A DNA stretch of 64,000 nucleotides from Rhabdornis inornatus (GCA_013397075.1 VWZS01000321.1:1-64000); one strand, 5' to 3'. Shown: positions 1 to 14,400, counted from the first letter of the stretch. Translations and numbers: made by a program. Notes: generated by a model from the sequence alone, not told the origin.

Positions 1-3000
1 TTTTTTTAAAAAATTTTTATTTTTAAACAATTCTCTTGTTTCCAGCAGCATATAAATTCCTATAAATTTAATAATTTTAACTTTTCTTGGAGATTGTTTG
101 AAAAGTCTTCTGGATATATAAAACTCATGCACTTGGATATTGAGCAGCTGCTGTAAAAGTTAAAGAACTGAAGAAATCACAACAGCTGTAGAATTCCCAG
201 TCTTTTTGGTGAATGATTGAAAGGAAATCATTGTGCTTATAATTCAAAACCACAGTGATCAATTCTCAGATTTTTGGAGGTAATATTGTTACCAATATTC
301 TCATTCTGGTGTGTCAAAATGTCTGACAATGGGTAACATAAACAGCAAGAAACAACCCACTGTACCTTTTTTGGGTGTATTTGATAGCACAGCTCCTGAC
401 CAACTATCAAAAATCTCTTGTTTTCCACTGGGGGTTTTCTAAACAAGCCTTCTCTTTTCTTCCAGCATTTGATGCCACTTTCATCAGCTACTCCAACATT
501 CAGATTACTCATTTGAGTCCTATTCTCCCCACATCTATAGTAACTATTTAAACGGTAAATTAACACATATATTAATGGATTACATGCCTTGATAACAGTG
601 CATCCTGCAGAGATCTTGTAATTCTTTTGTTATACCTTACTTCTTATTTTCCCTTACTTTTTATTAATTGGATCAACTAAGATTTTAAATTCTTCTTTGA
701 TTGTTATCAGGAAAAATAAATTGATCTGGGGAATTTGTTGCTTAATAAATACTCAGGAGAACCAGTGAAAAGATTTTTTTTTTCCTGAGAATTCTTTGTT
801 GGACAGTTTTGAATTTCCAAAAACATAAGTGTCATCTGGTTCCTGGAAAAAATCTTGAAGCCTTGCAAATTTCTTCTTCAGCAAATAGGCGAAGTTTGCA
901 CAAAATCAAAATACTTTTGACAGAGAGAAATGAGTCCCAAAGTTAAATTGCAATATTTGAAAAGTGCATATTTTTTATATAACAATTCTGCTGTGAAAGC
1001 AAGTGGTGAAATTGGAAAGCATGGGTTTTTTTCACAGTATTCCTGGCTTCCCTTTTTCTTTACAGCTGGCTTCCAATTGGTTTAGTATTTCACATCAAGC
1101 ATATTTCTAAGTGAATGCTGAAGAAAGACTTGGGAATTGTCAGATGGTGGAAGATCAGTCTTGATCACATAAAATTACATTTTCCCCTTGAAGTAGGATA
1201 GCAAATGAAAATTCACCTCGACTTTTGTTCAGTTAGATTAATGCCTAGGGAAAAATTCACCTAAAGTACTTGGTCTTTAAAAACCCATGACTCAGTTGCT
1301 AAAAAGTTCATCTAGCAAACTCTACTGCCTTTTGTCAAAAAATGGGCTGAGAGTTTTATATGGCACATGGAGCCCTATTTTTCCGTGGGATAAGTTGGTG
1401 AGTTTCCCACAGTCACTAAGAGCCCATGAATCTTCAGTAGGTTCATCCCCAAGGTTACAGCAAGGGAAATAGATTTGAAATTATGCTCACAGTTATGTGT
1501 ACATTCTTAGTCCTTCTCAGACAGGAACAGTTCATGCTTATTTTGGGTCTCATGACATATTGAGCACTACCTATATTTAGAATCAAATCCTTTGTAATCC
1601 CTATGTAAATATAACAGGGTTAATGTAAAGGCACAGACTCTGGCCTTTCACATGTCAGTTGATAAGATCCACTGATCAGTTCCTTTGATCCAAACCTTTT
1701 AAAGACACTTTCCTGAACATTCCAAAGCAACCTATTTTTGCACTTACATTCTATATTGAAGAAGGTATTTTGGTGTGTTTCAGATCCTGGTGTTTATACA
1801 CACTGTGGTAATTTCTGCCACAAACGATGTTTCCACTAACTGTGAAAGAAATGTGTAATTTATGCTCTGATACATCCTCATTTGGAGTGTTCCATCAAGA
1901 AATCCAGTTGCTGAGTGTTGAGCATCCTAACTGAGAGCACTCTTTTCTCCCTCTCCAGCTGGAGCATCTCCCCAGCACTCAGTGCTGTTGCTTTGTGCTG
2001 CTGTGGAGCTCCAAGGCTCCAGGACACACTGGCTGCTTGGGACAACCAGGGACAGCTTGCTCTGCCTGCCCTGCCCACCCCAGCTGCAGGGGAGCACAGT
2101 CTTGCTGGTAACAACTTTTACTGTGCCCATCAGGCAGACAGGATCCTCCTCCTTTGCTTCTAACCTCTCAAATTACCCTGCTTTTCTGTATATTTGGCTA
2201 CATACCTACAGGCTTTTCCCCAAGGGCAAGATATCAGCTAATAATATCAGCTAATAACTATTAGCTTGACCAGGGTAACGAAACCAGTTATATTATTATC
2301 AGGTAGAATTTTTCAGATTTAGTATTTTTTAATTTCTTTGGGTTTTTTAGGTGTTTGTTTGGTTTGGTTTTGGTTTGTTTTTTATTTTCTTNGGTGTTTG
2401 GGGGAAGTTTGTTTCCTGTTAAAAGTGTAAACCCTTCAGCGTAGCAGCAGTGACACTCCAGATTGCTTCAGCAGTTAAGTCCTGATCCTTTATGGAGTTT
2501 TGAACATTGCAGAATAAAAATAAATCGTTTTATTAAATAATCTACTTATTTAGGCACTGATTATCACGCTTAAGGTGGAGTTTTGTGTGAGAGTTCAGTC
2601 TGGGTGAAAAAAGATGGAACAATGAAAAGCACATCATCTCTTACTGCAGCCAAATATTTGTAAACTGAAGTTGCTGAGAGTGTAAGTGGTAACAGTCATC
2701 TTGCAAACAGATGGGACAATCCTGTGTTTGTGAACTTTTGCCCTAGGAAGAAGAGGGTAAAGGAAAGAGGAGAAAGTACAGGAAATGCTTAGTAATTGTT
2801 ACTTATTGCACAGTATTACCTTGCAATTGTTGTTTTGCTCAGGCATATGTGTATAATATTCATCAAAATAATCTCGGAGTATTTCAGATACAACATGTAG
2901 GTGTAATTTTGAAAATTGCCACTGGATGTTTGTATCATTTTTGGGTTGGTTCCTTTTTCTTAGTCACAGTACACAGTGTGACAGAGTGGTCACTAGACTA

Positions 3001-6000
3001 TTAATGATGTCATAGATCAAATTGCATTCTATAAACAGAAATTTACACCCTGTACTTTCAAGTGAACGGAAAAATCATTTAAAATTTGCCATTAAGAGTC
3101 TGGACTTTCTATATGTTAAAATCTATTTTGAAGAGTTAATAAATTAGGTTCGTAGGGTTTGTGACACTGTCTTAGAGTGGTCTAAAATTTAGATGAGAAG
3201 GTAATGCATTTAAGGGTAATCACTTTTCTGTGCAGTGATGTTAAGTGCTCATCTACTTTAAAGCATGGACTTGGTTGCTGAATATTTGAACTTTTGATGG
3301 TTTAGGATTCCTTGTGCACCTTGGCTGCCATTAATGCAAGATGTTGGTCTTCATTGATAGATTTTTTTAGATCCTATTTCATAACTGGCATTATCCCACT
3401 GTTCCACACACAGTAAAATCACTAACACTTCCACATGTGGTTAAGAAGTTAATATTTTCTACAGAGGTTGGTGCATGAAATCTATTGGTGGGTTTGTTCA
3501 TTCCCTTATGTTTTCTGAAATATGCTTTATTACTTTGCAGCATCCTAACAGGGTCATCCTCTCTAAAAATCCATTGACACCATTTCCCCAACCATTACAA
3601 ACTGCCCACAGGCTTTTACCATAATCCCTGAGACACAGCCAGTATAAGTCAGCGGGGGATGACCTGAAATCAGTGCTAAAGGCAGAGATACTTCTACATT
3701 CAAAGCCTCCTGCTTCCAGTACAAAGCTGGTCAGGTCCAGGACACAGCCCATGAAGAAGCTGGAAACACCCTTTCCATCTTTCAAAGTAATCACCAAAAG
3801 TAAGTGCTATTTTAAGATAAGGCTTAACTACTTGACTTTGGATGCTGCTGCCTCTTTCATAGTTCAACTTCCAGTACCAAACTCGGTGCCTGTGTTTGTT
3901 TCCATGCACAGTTTGATATCAGGTCCACTATACCAAATAGCATTAATATTTTAGGTTTTAAAAGAGTTTTATGCCCAAAATTTTTTATGTTAGTGAGACC
4001 AGCTCCTTCATGGAGCATCAGTTTTTTAGTTCAGGAAAATGCTTGTTTAGTAGTGAATAATTTGTATAAAAACTGTTGAGTCAACCATTTAGGGGCTTTG
4101 GTGACTGATGACCTCTAGCTGTCTTCACTGCAGCCTGGTCACTGTGCCTGATGCCATGGAGAAGCCCCTCTCACGTTTGTATTTTTATTACATTTACCCT
4201 GTTAAGAATTCCAGCACTGCAGATTTCAATGAGAATGAAATATGTTGAGGACAAACACACGACTGTACTGCCTCAAACACACTCTTGCTGCTGTTGCAGC
4301 CCCTCTGTGGAGAATTCTCATGTGGATGCCCCTTCAAGAACTTCATGACAAAGTCTGGTCGCTTGTTCAACAAAGGTAAATTGAAAAAAGTTTAATTTGT
4401 GTAACCAGGTTCAGACTTTGTGCCAAAGTGACTCAGGTAAGCACAGAAATGCCATTATGTCTGTTTTCAGCAGGACAGAGCCAAGAGGGTGGGAGGTTTG
4501 ATAAATAACATTTGTAAATCTTATTATTCCTCTCTAGAATTAATAAATTCCAGTAGCACAGAAGTTGTTAATTTGAGGGTGCTCCCAATAAAGGATTGAT
4601 AACTTTTAAGCATTAGATTAATTATCAGTCCTGATTGTGTAGCTGAGAACTGTAATAGGCAGAACCAGAACAGTCAGCGGAACTTTTGAGAAAGTTTTCA
4701 GGCTTATTGCTCTAAATTAAATGAGCATTTTTAAAATGCAACCAAATGTTCTGAAATTAAGGTCATAACATTGAAAAAAGTAGTTACTAGAAAAGTGGGA
4801 AAAAAAAGCTACTTTCTCTGGATTGGCTTCTTATAGAAGACAAAGCATTGGTTACAAACATTTATTGACATGATGGCAGAACATGAAAGAACTGCATTAA
4901 GGATTGGAGATACTTTCAATAGCACAGCTGGAATGACTTTAATAGAACTTTCAAAAATGCTTTTTGAGATATTTGGAATTTGCATGTTCTCTTGACTTAA
5001 GGTATATTAATAAGTTCTGCAAATATATGCAGTATTATTTAGCCTTATAGTCTATAGATAGAATAACACAGAACTCTTTAATTTCCATGGGAATAACCTT
5101 ATGCTTATTTCATTGTGAGTTTCAGATGAAGGTTTGTGTTTCTTGGGGTTTTCTTATATGTACATGTGGTTTAAAACATATTTTGTGAAAATACAGCGTG
5201 AAAGCTGCTCATGTGAGCACTTGATTTTAGGAAAGAAAATAAAAACAAAAGTTGAGGTTAGAGATAGTGTTAAGATCTTTGACAGTGGTTTCTTGTAAAT
5301 GGCTTTACCTTTTTGAATATAGAAATACAAATGCTACAAGAAATTCATGATGGTTTTATTGGGCTGGTACATATTGTTTAGAAATAAATAACATAGTTTG
5401 TCTTAGTATAATACTGTACCAGTTGTGACCAGTCATGACTGGGTTATTCAAGCTCCCTCATTCCTTTTAGCCAATTAGTTTGGCTGCTTATCAGGAAGTG
5501 ACTTCAGTAAGGAAGCACAGTAATTCAATTATCAAGCACTTCTTTTCTTACCCTTCCAAGAAAATGCATATGAACTCAATGTAAGAAAAACATTTATTTG
5601 CAGCTTCTTGTCTTTGATAACTCATTATGTTACACACATTATGATTCACCCCAGAATGCTTATCTGTCATGGAGGGTGGGAGGAGGAGAATGAAAAATTC
5701 TTACACCACCTAAAATATATCATTGCCTTGTAGGCAGTGATACCATTTCCAGGAGAATTAACTCAGTTCTATGTTTGGAGGAAATTCCTCCAGCCCCTGG
5801 GCCTTGTACCCTTTGTTCCTGATTGCCTTGAGAGAAGCAATTAGAAAATCTCCAGCTTGGAAACCATATTGCCCCCAGGGCAGCTCCTGATCCTTGTGAA
5901 AAACTGAATTTGGATTGCTGAAATTGTAATGTGTCCTCTGAATATTGTTGTTAATATATTTTAAGAAACTGAAATAATGATAAGGATTGGAGAGTGTTCA

Positions 6001-6226
6001 GAGCATTGCACAGTCACTGGTCAAAGTTCACTCCATTGCTCTCAGTGAGAAGGAAAAAATTAATATAAGACTAAATTCACAGCATGGCATGACAGGCAAC
6101 AGAGTTATCACTCCTAAGAGAAAATCTAGCTTTGGAGAAAACTTCAGATGTCTATGAGTAATTTTTGGATAGTTTTTACTGTCTTTATTTCACACATATA
6201 AATTCACAAAAAATAACTATCCATAC

Positions 6227-6244
6227 TTTGGGTTGGAAAAGACC
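6227..6244 (-). repeat. Possible tiny CR1 LINE relic
   Basis: The 18 bases here match the core of the conserved CR1 3' tail in reverse orientation (GGGTTGGAAAAGACC type). The surrounding bases have diverged too far to extend the match, so this is either an old fragment or coincidence. Confidence 0.3.
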
Positions 6245-7019
6245 AGCGTCAAATTCAGCTGTATTTTTATTTTTATTTAGGAAGACAAGACATCTTCACT
6301 CCACTTTGAGTGTTATGCATGACTTCAACTTGCAGCTACCTGATGGAAACTCACCGTATGTATTGTGGAAGTTGGAAAGAACTTCTTATTTCTTTAATAT
6401 CAACTTATAGTAGAGGGACCCTCTAGTGGTTTTTGTGGCTAAGAATGCATAACTTCTCCAATATGCTGTTCATTTGTGCTCAGCAATGGGCCAGCAAGAT
6501 CTGTGAAGTAGCCATGCTGCAGGTAACGTGAAGAAAGCTCTAAGCTGAGCCTAGAACTCCTGTGTCCACAGCTGGACATTTATCATTCTGGGGAGAAGTG
6601 CAGAGAAACCAGAACAGACACTTAGCTGTAGGAGAGAACAAATTCATCCCAAAGGCTGTGTTGTATGAACAGACTCAAAATAATTAAGCAAGTAAAAAAG
6701 GGAATATTTTCACTTCTTTAAAAATACAATTTGGAAGATGCTATGTCAGATATCTTTCCAACAGTTGGTGTTTCTCTGTGCTAACTTAAAGAAACATAAT
6801 ACCAGCTCATGGCCTTTTGGACTTTCTCTTGCAGCACACTATGATTTGCCAACTTTTCACCACTTCACATTTGCCCTGTGTTCAGCACCATGAGAGCGTA
6901 GGGATTTATTTAGGAACCTAAAAGAGGAAACAGATCATGGCAGAGGCTCAGGGCAATGTTGGAAAGAAACAGGAATGTCAGCTTGTAGCTAAAGGAAATG
7001 CAATTGGTGATAGTGGGGA

Positions 7020-7330
7020 TAAGGATCTTGGGAAGGAGGTGAGCAGGCAGATTTCTGAGTGAGCGTCCCGCTGCCTCAGGTACCGATTCCCTTGGAAGGG
7101 AGCCCTGGTGGAGATGTTCTGCCTATGAATCAGCAATCTGCCACTGCTGCTTTGGCAGGGCTGAGAGCTGGGCTGAGCTCCCGGTGAGCAGGCTGAGTGC
7201 TTTTGTTACTGGGACAACAGGGGTAAACTTCAGCTGTGTGGAGACCTTTCCAGGGAGAGCACTGGCACGGTCCAGCTGTGAGCAAAGCTGGGCTCGTGCA
7301 GCTTGTGCATCACAGACACGAACACATCTT
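7020..7330. other. GC-richer patch with scattered CpGs
   Basis: By eye this stretch is clearly richer in G and C than the DNA around it, and it holds several CpG dinucleotides (for example near 7063, 7082, 7181 and 7267). It has no long open frame and no repeat I recognise. It could be an unrecognised old repeat, a regulatory element or simple compositional drift. It is too CpG-poor for a classical CpG-island promoter. Confidence 0.3.
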
Positions 7331-7781
7331 GGTGCTCTTGTGATCAGATGAGCAAAAATATTTGTAATCTAATTGGGTTGGGCTGGGGGAAAGAAAGTCT
7401 GGAGTCGTGGACAGGCCACATCGTTTGAAACTGTCTGAAAAGAAAAAAAAATTCTTTTGCAAAAATTATCTTGGCAAATTCTTCTCATTTCCAAGAGTAG
7501 ACACGAGTGTTTTAGATATAAAGCATGACTCACAAATTGAATATAAACCTGGAATGTTTTAAGGATTTTAATGTACTGGCTAAAAGGACAAAGCCCAAGG
7601 CATCTCTTTGCTTTGAGTGACATCATAAAACGTGAGAAAAACCTTCAGCTTTCTTATTTTGCCTCAAATATGAATGCCATATTAATGAATTTTTCAAAAA
7701 TCTAGGGTTACTGTTCAAGGTAAGAAGGTACAAAATAACATTAAAGCTCTTGAGGCAATGTGCTGTTATCTCTTGAAGGGT

Positions 7782-7882
7782 ATTTAAACTGAGAGAGGGC
7801 AAGTTTAGATTAGATATTAGGGAGAAATCCTGCACTGTGTGGGTGACGAGGCACAGGAACAGGTTACCCAGAGAAGCTGTGG
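7782..7882 (+). mobile_element. CR1 LINE fragment, forward orientation
   Basis: The stretch from TTTAAACTGAGAGAGGG through GGTTACCCAGAGAAGCTGTGG is a diverged copy of the well-known avian CR1 segment (pattern: TTTAAACTGAAAGAGGG, then GATTAGATATTAGG, GAGGCAC, GGAACAGGTT and CAGAGAAGCTGTGG). It lies just upstream of the CR1 3' end, is truncated on both sides and carries no coding capacity. Recognition is from memory of the family consensus. Confidence 0.8.
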
Positions 7883-10800
7883 CAAATTTGGCTTTTCATA
7901 TTCTATATTTTTATGTATAAAACATTTTGATTTTCTTTTCTATATTTTATCATATCCTTTTAAAAATAATGAGCTTTTCCTTACAAATTTTTTTTAATTA
8001 ATAACTTTAACTTGTTTTAAAAGTAAACAATTATTTCCTTCACTATTACCTTGATATTTGGAAACTATAATTCGGTAAATAATTTTTTTTAAAAAGTAGT
8101 TGATTGATTTTCTTAGAGGGGAGTGTAGTTACTGTATTCCATGATGGAAATGGAGTTTAGTCTGTAACATTTGTTTTATTGCTAATGTCTGTGCTTTTGT
8201 GTGTTTGTAAAATGCACCTTCACCCACACACAGATTTTGAGTGACACAGTTCTTGAAGGCTTTTAAGTTTTCTGTAGCACTTCTTTTTTTTCATTCTTTC
8301 AAGCAACCCAAATATCTTCACTTTCTTTGCCTAGAAAAATTATATTTGACTCTTTGCTGAATGTTGAGCCATACCAAATATGGAGGCGTGTGGCAAGTGG
8401 ACAAGAACAGTAATTTTTACTACAAAATTATTAAACAAGAGATAATAGAGAAGCTGCTGATTTACAGATCCAGAATATGCCCTGACTTGCTGGAGAGCTT
8501 TGCTTTACTTCCCCATTTGCTACTGATGGGACAACTGTGCTTAGACATCTGCCAGAGGAGATATTCCAGAAAAAACACTTCATGTTTTCAAATATTTTTC
8601 TTCCAACATAAATAAAGCAATTGAAGTAAAAAACTCCACAAACCTGTTTTTGTTCTGGAGGAATACTGCTCACAATGGTAGTTCTGGAATAGCTAGTCTG
8701 GAGTAGCTATTGTGGTAAACTACCAGTGTATGAAGGGAGCACTTGTTGATGGGTACTGAAAAAGATTTAAAAAAAAAAACTCCAAACATTAAAAATTATA
8801 TTATGTATTGAAAAGGATATCTTAGAACAGAGCCAAGATAGACTCAAAGGAGGCAAGATAGCTAAATAAACGAAATATTTCAACAACAAAAGATCAGAAT
8901 ACGATTGACTCTGTTCAAATTCACAGGAGAGGTGAAGGTCCCAAGGAGCTTTTCTCTTGCAAATGTTCCTGTATGGCTTACAGGAAAGAAGAGAATAATC
9001 CAGTGTCAGCTAAAAAAAGGATCCCTGAACAAGTTTGCTTCCAGGATGGCTGGGTGGGCAGAGACCTTCACTGAACTGGCAGGTAAAAATGGCTCTTGTC
9101 ATGACTGTTCATGGCTGAGCAATCAGGTCCTGCCCACGGCTCTCTGGGCTCTGGCAGGGCAGATGCATCTCTGCAAGGCTGCCTGGGTCTGGGGCTCACA
9201 GCTCCTTGCTGCCTTCAGAACAGCCTTCAGAGGCACTCAGACTCATCTGCAGATGAATTAACTCTGAGCCCCAAAGTAGAGTGCAATGATTTTAATGACA
9301 CATAGTTGGAGAGGCTAAAATATTGTAATTTCCTATCACATGCCCATGCTGAGTATTTACAGATGAGGAAGGGAGCTTGCAAAAATATGGTGACAAGTTC
9401 AAAGCAAATGGGAAGAAGCAAAGTTCTTTTTGCGGGATTTTCTGTCATCACTACGATGAGAACATGTTGCTCTCACCATGTGTTTGTTAGTGAGAGGATC
9501 TCCTGTTCTTAATTTTGAAACAGTTATTTACACATCACATAAGGACAGGTCTTGTTGGGCCTTTCTCTGCAACCAAAAGAACATACTAGATCATATTTCA
9601 TGGGTCTTTAGTATGTCCCTTGAGCTGCATTGTTTGAAAGATGGAGTATGAAAATGGTGATACAGAATACCTGCCAGCACCGTTCTTTAAATTTAAACAT
9701 CTCTCTTATTCAAGGAAGTGTCATTTTGGACCTGTAATTATCAGGCCAGTGCATTATCTGCACTGGTCAAAATCACACTGAAATGGAGATTCACTGCTGT
9801 ACCCTGATGATGATGGCAATGAGGCAGCAGTGATAAAAACCCTCTAATCTTAGCAAAAAGGGAAACCATTTTTGCCATTGTGGGCCTGAAACCATAACAC
9901 AAAAGGCCAAGAAAAGGTAATAATTGCAGTGTCAGTTTTATGAAAACCATTAACTGGATTTTTTCGTTGTGTATTTTAATGTGCTTCAGAGCATATTTTC
10001 TCCCTCTGTGGTAACTTACATTCTCCAGTAGATACCAATCATTTGTAACTTGAAGAGAATTTTGATTCTCTAAGTGTACCTTGCTAAACACACAGCATGT
10101 CCATCAGAATTCACAGCTACATTGCTCGTGATTAGAGGACACTCCCCTATCAAGAGTTTTAAAACCTTATATTTTTCCTGGCTGTAGGTGATAATGCACT
10201 TTCAGAGGCTGCTTCAAATAGGTGCTGTACAAGAAATGTGTAGGACTTCACCAAAGATAGCACAGAGCCCATATAGGAGAGTTAGAATGAACACAGAGCC
10301 AGCTGGTAAATGCAAAATGAGTGGGAATCTGTGGTCTCATAGTGGTTGTTAAGAAGCTGGTAAATGGAACATGCCCAAAAAGGTATTCCATGGGCAGACT
10401 GCATGGATGCTTCTGGTTTGTGAATATGATAACAATGCTAGTTCAAGGAGTAGGTGGAAGCAAGCAGGAAAAACTTGCTTCTCAAGTTTTATCTATTTAA
10501 TGTTGCACACCCACCTGTATTTAACTCACACTAGTCCTCTGCAATTTAGTTACAGTTCAGAGGGAACCACTACTAGGCTAATCATTCTATTGTTTTGTTG
10601 CTTTCAGATGCAACCAATGAGACATTATTAAGAAAGAAAGTATTTTCAGCCATTAAAAAGGTCATGCTCACTTCAAGGCTGTTAGGATGTTTTGGATGTG
10701 TTATCCAAACTGCTTAAGTGTGTGGGAACTTTCCCATCTAGCCTAGACAAAGGCTATAGTATTTAATTCTGCAGTAAATACCTTTGACAGTAAGTATTGC

Positions 10801-11335
10801 TTTAAGAGAAATAAGAATGATTTCTTTGTCTTGGCAGTCATTGTTGGGAACTGGGCTGGATGGCTGAGGAATTCATTGTGCAGAATCATTGTAGATAGGG
10901 CCAGATGATATTATGTTGTGCATGGAAGAAGGGAAATTAAGAAAGAAAAGGCTAAAGAGACGTGTGGAGTTGCTACCCCTTCCTGTCTGCTAAGTGTATG
11001 GGCTGTGCCCATGATGCTAATGGAGGAAACCCCAGGCCCCTCTGAAATTTTCATCTCATCAGCATGTATGTTTCTGGAAAACCAGTGGGGAATGTCTGCA
11101 AATAGATGGATGTGCAAGTTTTCTTTATTCTAAAGTAGAATTCTCTTGCAATGACAGAAGAGAGACTGTTTTTGGAATTCTTAAATCAGAGACAGTCCAT
11201 ATCTGTACAAGCATCTTTTGTATTCACTTTCTCTTCAGTTTGTGCTATTTTTTTTTTTTTGGTCAGTTTGTCTTTTTGTTTTCGTTTCTGTAACACTGCT
11301 CCGTAGGCTTTGCATGCTAATGTTGTCTCTGGCCA
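7883..11335. other. Intergenic, nothing recognised
   Basis: AT-rich DNA with short A and T tracts. One frame on the plus strand is open for 118 codons at 8905-9261, but it has biased, unfamiliar composition and no domain I can name; I treat it as chance. No RNA gene, promoter or transposon was recognised. Confidence 0.55.
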
Positions 11336-11440
11336 TAATCACAGAATGTTCTGAGCTGGAAGAAGCCCACGAGGACCATTGGGTCCAACTCCAAAGGGAA
11401 TGGTCTGTCCAGGGATTGAACCCATGACCTTGGTGTTGTT
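11336..11440 (-). mobile_element. CR1 LINE 3' tail, reverse orientation
   Basis: The order AATCACAGAATGTTCTGAG, CTGGAAGAAGCCCACGAGGA, GGGTCCAACTC and then GGGATTGAACCCATGACCTT is the typical reverse complement of an avian CR1 3' end. It is diverged, about 100 bases long and non-coding. An interspersed, 5'-truncated copy of this kind supports a bird (or other sauropsid) origin for the window. Confidence 0.8.
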
Positions 11441-14400
11441 TGCTTGCAGTGTGCTCCTACTCTCCCTGTATGTTTAGTAATTCTATTCTTTATTTATTTT
11501 ATGCTTCTGCTGGATTTGGAGTAGGATGAATTCTTAGATTTGTCCGGCTTTCATTTTGCAGCCACCTCTGCATGTAGGAACTGATGGGGATTCCTGCTCC
11601 TGTCAGTTGTTTCAACAGCACTAAAAGGCAAAAATAAGGAGTAATTTAGGAGAAAGTCAGAGATTGCACAGCTCAGCAAGGAGAGTCCAGGCAGAAACCA
11701 GCTCTGTGCATTTTCCTCACAGGAAGGAGCAATGTCGGTTATTCCCCAGTGCCAGAACAACTTTGCCTAGGAAATGAGTGAGGTAAAGACTCTCTGAGGC
11801 TGCATTTCCTTCCTCCCTGTGCCATTAAACTCAGGGAATGCAGCTGATTGCCCTCCTGCACTGCTCCTGGCACAGCTGGGAGAAAATGCTGGGCTGGAGC
11901 AGTGTTACCCCACTTTCCAAGACCTTTGGAGGTAGCTGGTAGAAAGGAAAACATCTTGCAGAACGCAGATAACTGCTGGGGCCTGGTCTTTGGTGAATAC
12001 TAAGAAATGGGAGGAAGATTTTATTGGAAATAATAAGAAATCATGCCAGTGCTGGGGAAATGCTGAGATCTGATGTGGTGGGACAGGCATTAAGGTGTAA
12101 AACTCAAATTATTTTGCTGAAACTTAAATAAAAAGTATATTTTATCACTTTAAGTGCTTATACTTCTAAAAAAATCCTCCCTTTACATGGCTTAAATATA
12201 AAAATCTTTTTCCATTATTTAACAAAAACATAATTATAAGTAGTGCTGTTGTTGTCTGCAGCAAAAACACATTTAGAGAGTTTTGCTACTAGCGTGTGTC
12301 TATTTTTCCTTTCAATATTTTCATTATTTCTGTGAAAGCTTCCTGATTGAACCTTCTTAAGAATTTTTTACACGTGAATTGCAGATCATTCTAATTAGTT
12401 TTTTAATTACAGCTAGAGAAGGCTCTTTAGAGCACTCTGGACTGTTAGAAACGAGTCCATGTGGGGAAAAATAAGAGGTAATTAGCTTTCAATGAAAAAT
12501 AGCTACTGTCATTTTCCACTGACAAAAGGAAAAGGAAACAATTTCTACACCTCATAGCAAATACAGACGTGGACTGGAAAGGACTGTTTGGCTCAGAGTC
12601 CATACCTTGAAATTACCTGAAATTTAACTGGTTTTACCACAGGTATTTGCTACGAAGATTTTGAAGGCATTGATATTCTAACTTTGTAAATTCTTGTAGC
12701 AAGTCCATTGCATCATCTGCATAAAGAGTATCCCAGTTATGTTAAATACTGAATGCCTGCAGGCTCTGGAAGCAAACCCTGGAGTAAGGAAACCCTTACT
12801 GTAGTCAGTATGTAGTCAGCTCTATGACAGAAGGAGCTTGAGGACAGCTCCTGGAGTCCATTTGGTATCGCAGGATGGGAATTCTTGTGAGTACCAGGAA
12901 CAAGTGAGGTATGGACACTGCTCTGAGGAACACATGGCTGCAGAGCCCTCCAGGAAACCCAGCCAAATGCACTGTGGAGCTCTCTCTATTAAATGCACGT
13001 ATCTGGCTCCTATTCAAGGTTAGCTAAGGAAAATGTGATTAAGTATTTGTGCTCCTAGCTCTTCTCTGATGTTTCAGGTCTACATCCAGGGGAGCATAAA
13101 GGACAAAGTCATTATAATTTCTTGAAGTCTATAAATATGTGGTTTGAAAGGTAGCAATACTCTGATTTGAAAACTTTTAATCGTACATTTAAAGAAATAA
13201 ATAGTCACAGAACAGTTTATTCTACTTTTTGGCTCCATTGCTCTAATTCCCTTGTATCCAGCAATGTTTTTTTATCATCATGTTTATTGTGTTAACTCTC
13301 TCTGATAGCCATTTCTCTTTAGTGTAATCTTCTTTTTGTAGAATCTAAATATTGTTATTCCTTACTAATTCAGTATTTTGTTTTGTTTAAATATTTATAT
13401 ACAAAACTGCTGGAAATAACAGTGGATTGTCACAATATGGAACAGCTGTCTATGGACTTCACTGTGTCAGACACCACCACTTCACAGTGATCCTTGTCCA
13501 ATGCATGGAGAACCTTTGGAAGGAGTTTCTCTGCTACAGGCAAACATCTGTCACCTTTCATTTGCAAATATCAAGGTAAGGAACTAAGCAAATACATGAA
13601 TACTTGTGTTCAAGCCTGTTTTCTCTTTTGATAATTTGTGCATGGCTTATGATCATGTATTTGCTGTACAACTTTGGGATTCCTTGCTGGACTCTGCTCC
13701 AAACACTGGCCAAACCAGTTCTCTGCAGAGAAGGGTTTGCTCCTGGCTCCTTCCCAGGGAAGAACTCATCTTAGATTGCCTGCATCCACCAATGAAATTT
13801 GGATTCACCAGACACACCAGGGACCCCAGCACCTCTGGGCACTTTCTCCTTTGTGGCAATTTTTCATTTTGATACTGATTGTGAAATCTGAATTTCCAGG
13901 AAAGCTTGTTCATCTTACAGTCAGGAATTAACAATAGTGAGTAAGCACTAAGGCTTTGATTTTTTTTGTAGTAGTATTTTGTTAAATTCACATAAAACAA
14001 TGTATTAAGCTTCAAAGGAATTAGTAATAATCATATGATATTTTCCCTTGTAAGAGTTTTCATTTAGGGTGGTGAATCTTGTAGAGGGGAAGAAGACTTT
14101 GAAGTAGTCATTAGAAGTAGTAGCTGAAAATATCTTTAAAATTCAGGGGGCAGTGATAAAAATGAGTTTAATTTAAAAAGAGTCTTGTATGTAATTTGCC
14201 TTAAATGAAGCTTGAACTCCATGTAGATGAATTGGAATTGTTCATTTAGGGAGTATGATTTAAAAGATGTTAAAGAGCTGCAGCTGTAGAGTGATTGATA
14301 GATAATTGCAATTATAATCAGGGGTCTGTCACCTCTGCACTTGCACTCAGACTCACTGTGGAATGGACTTTGTCTAGTTCAAAATGAATTTTGTATTTTC

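Larger units (their letters stand above)
1..7781. other. Intergenic left flank, no gene recognised
   Basis: AT-rich DNA beyond the 3' end of CALCRL. Open frames here are short (up to about 110 codons), have no recognisable domain and look like chance. It contains a T/G-rich low-complexity tract near 2336-2405 with one ambiguous base at 2392, a GC-richer stretch at about 1950-2150, and no convincing transposon apart from a tiny CR1-like relic at 6227. Vertebrate synteny would place ZSWIM2 somewhere further left, but I see no exon of it here. Confidence 0.6.

Noticed and set aside
237..566. 109-codon minus-strand open frame
   Set aside because: No domain and no supporting context; it does not resemble any gene expected next to CALCRL.
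8905..9261. 118-codon plus-strand open frame
   Set aside because: No recognisable domain, unfamiliar composition, no promoter or splice context. Frames of this length occur by chance in 64 kb.
12560..12605. GTGGACTGGAAAGGACTG, weakly similar to the CR1 tail
   Set aside because: Only a few bases match and the flanks do not continue the family pattern.
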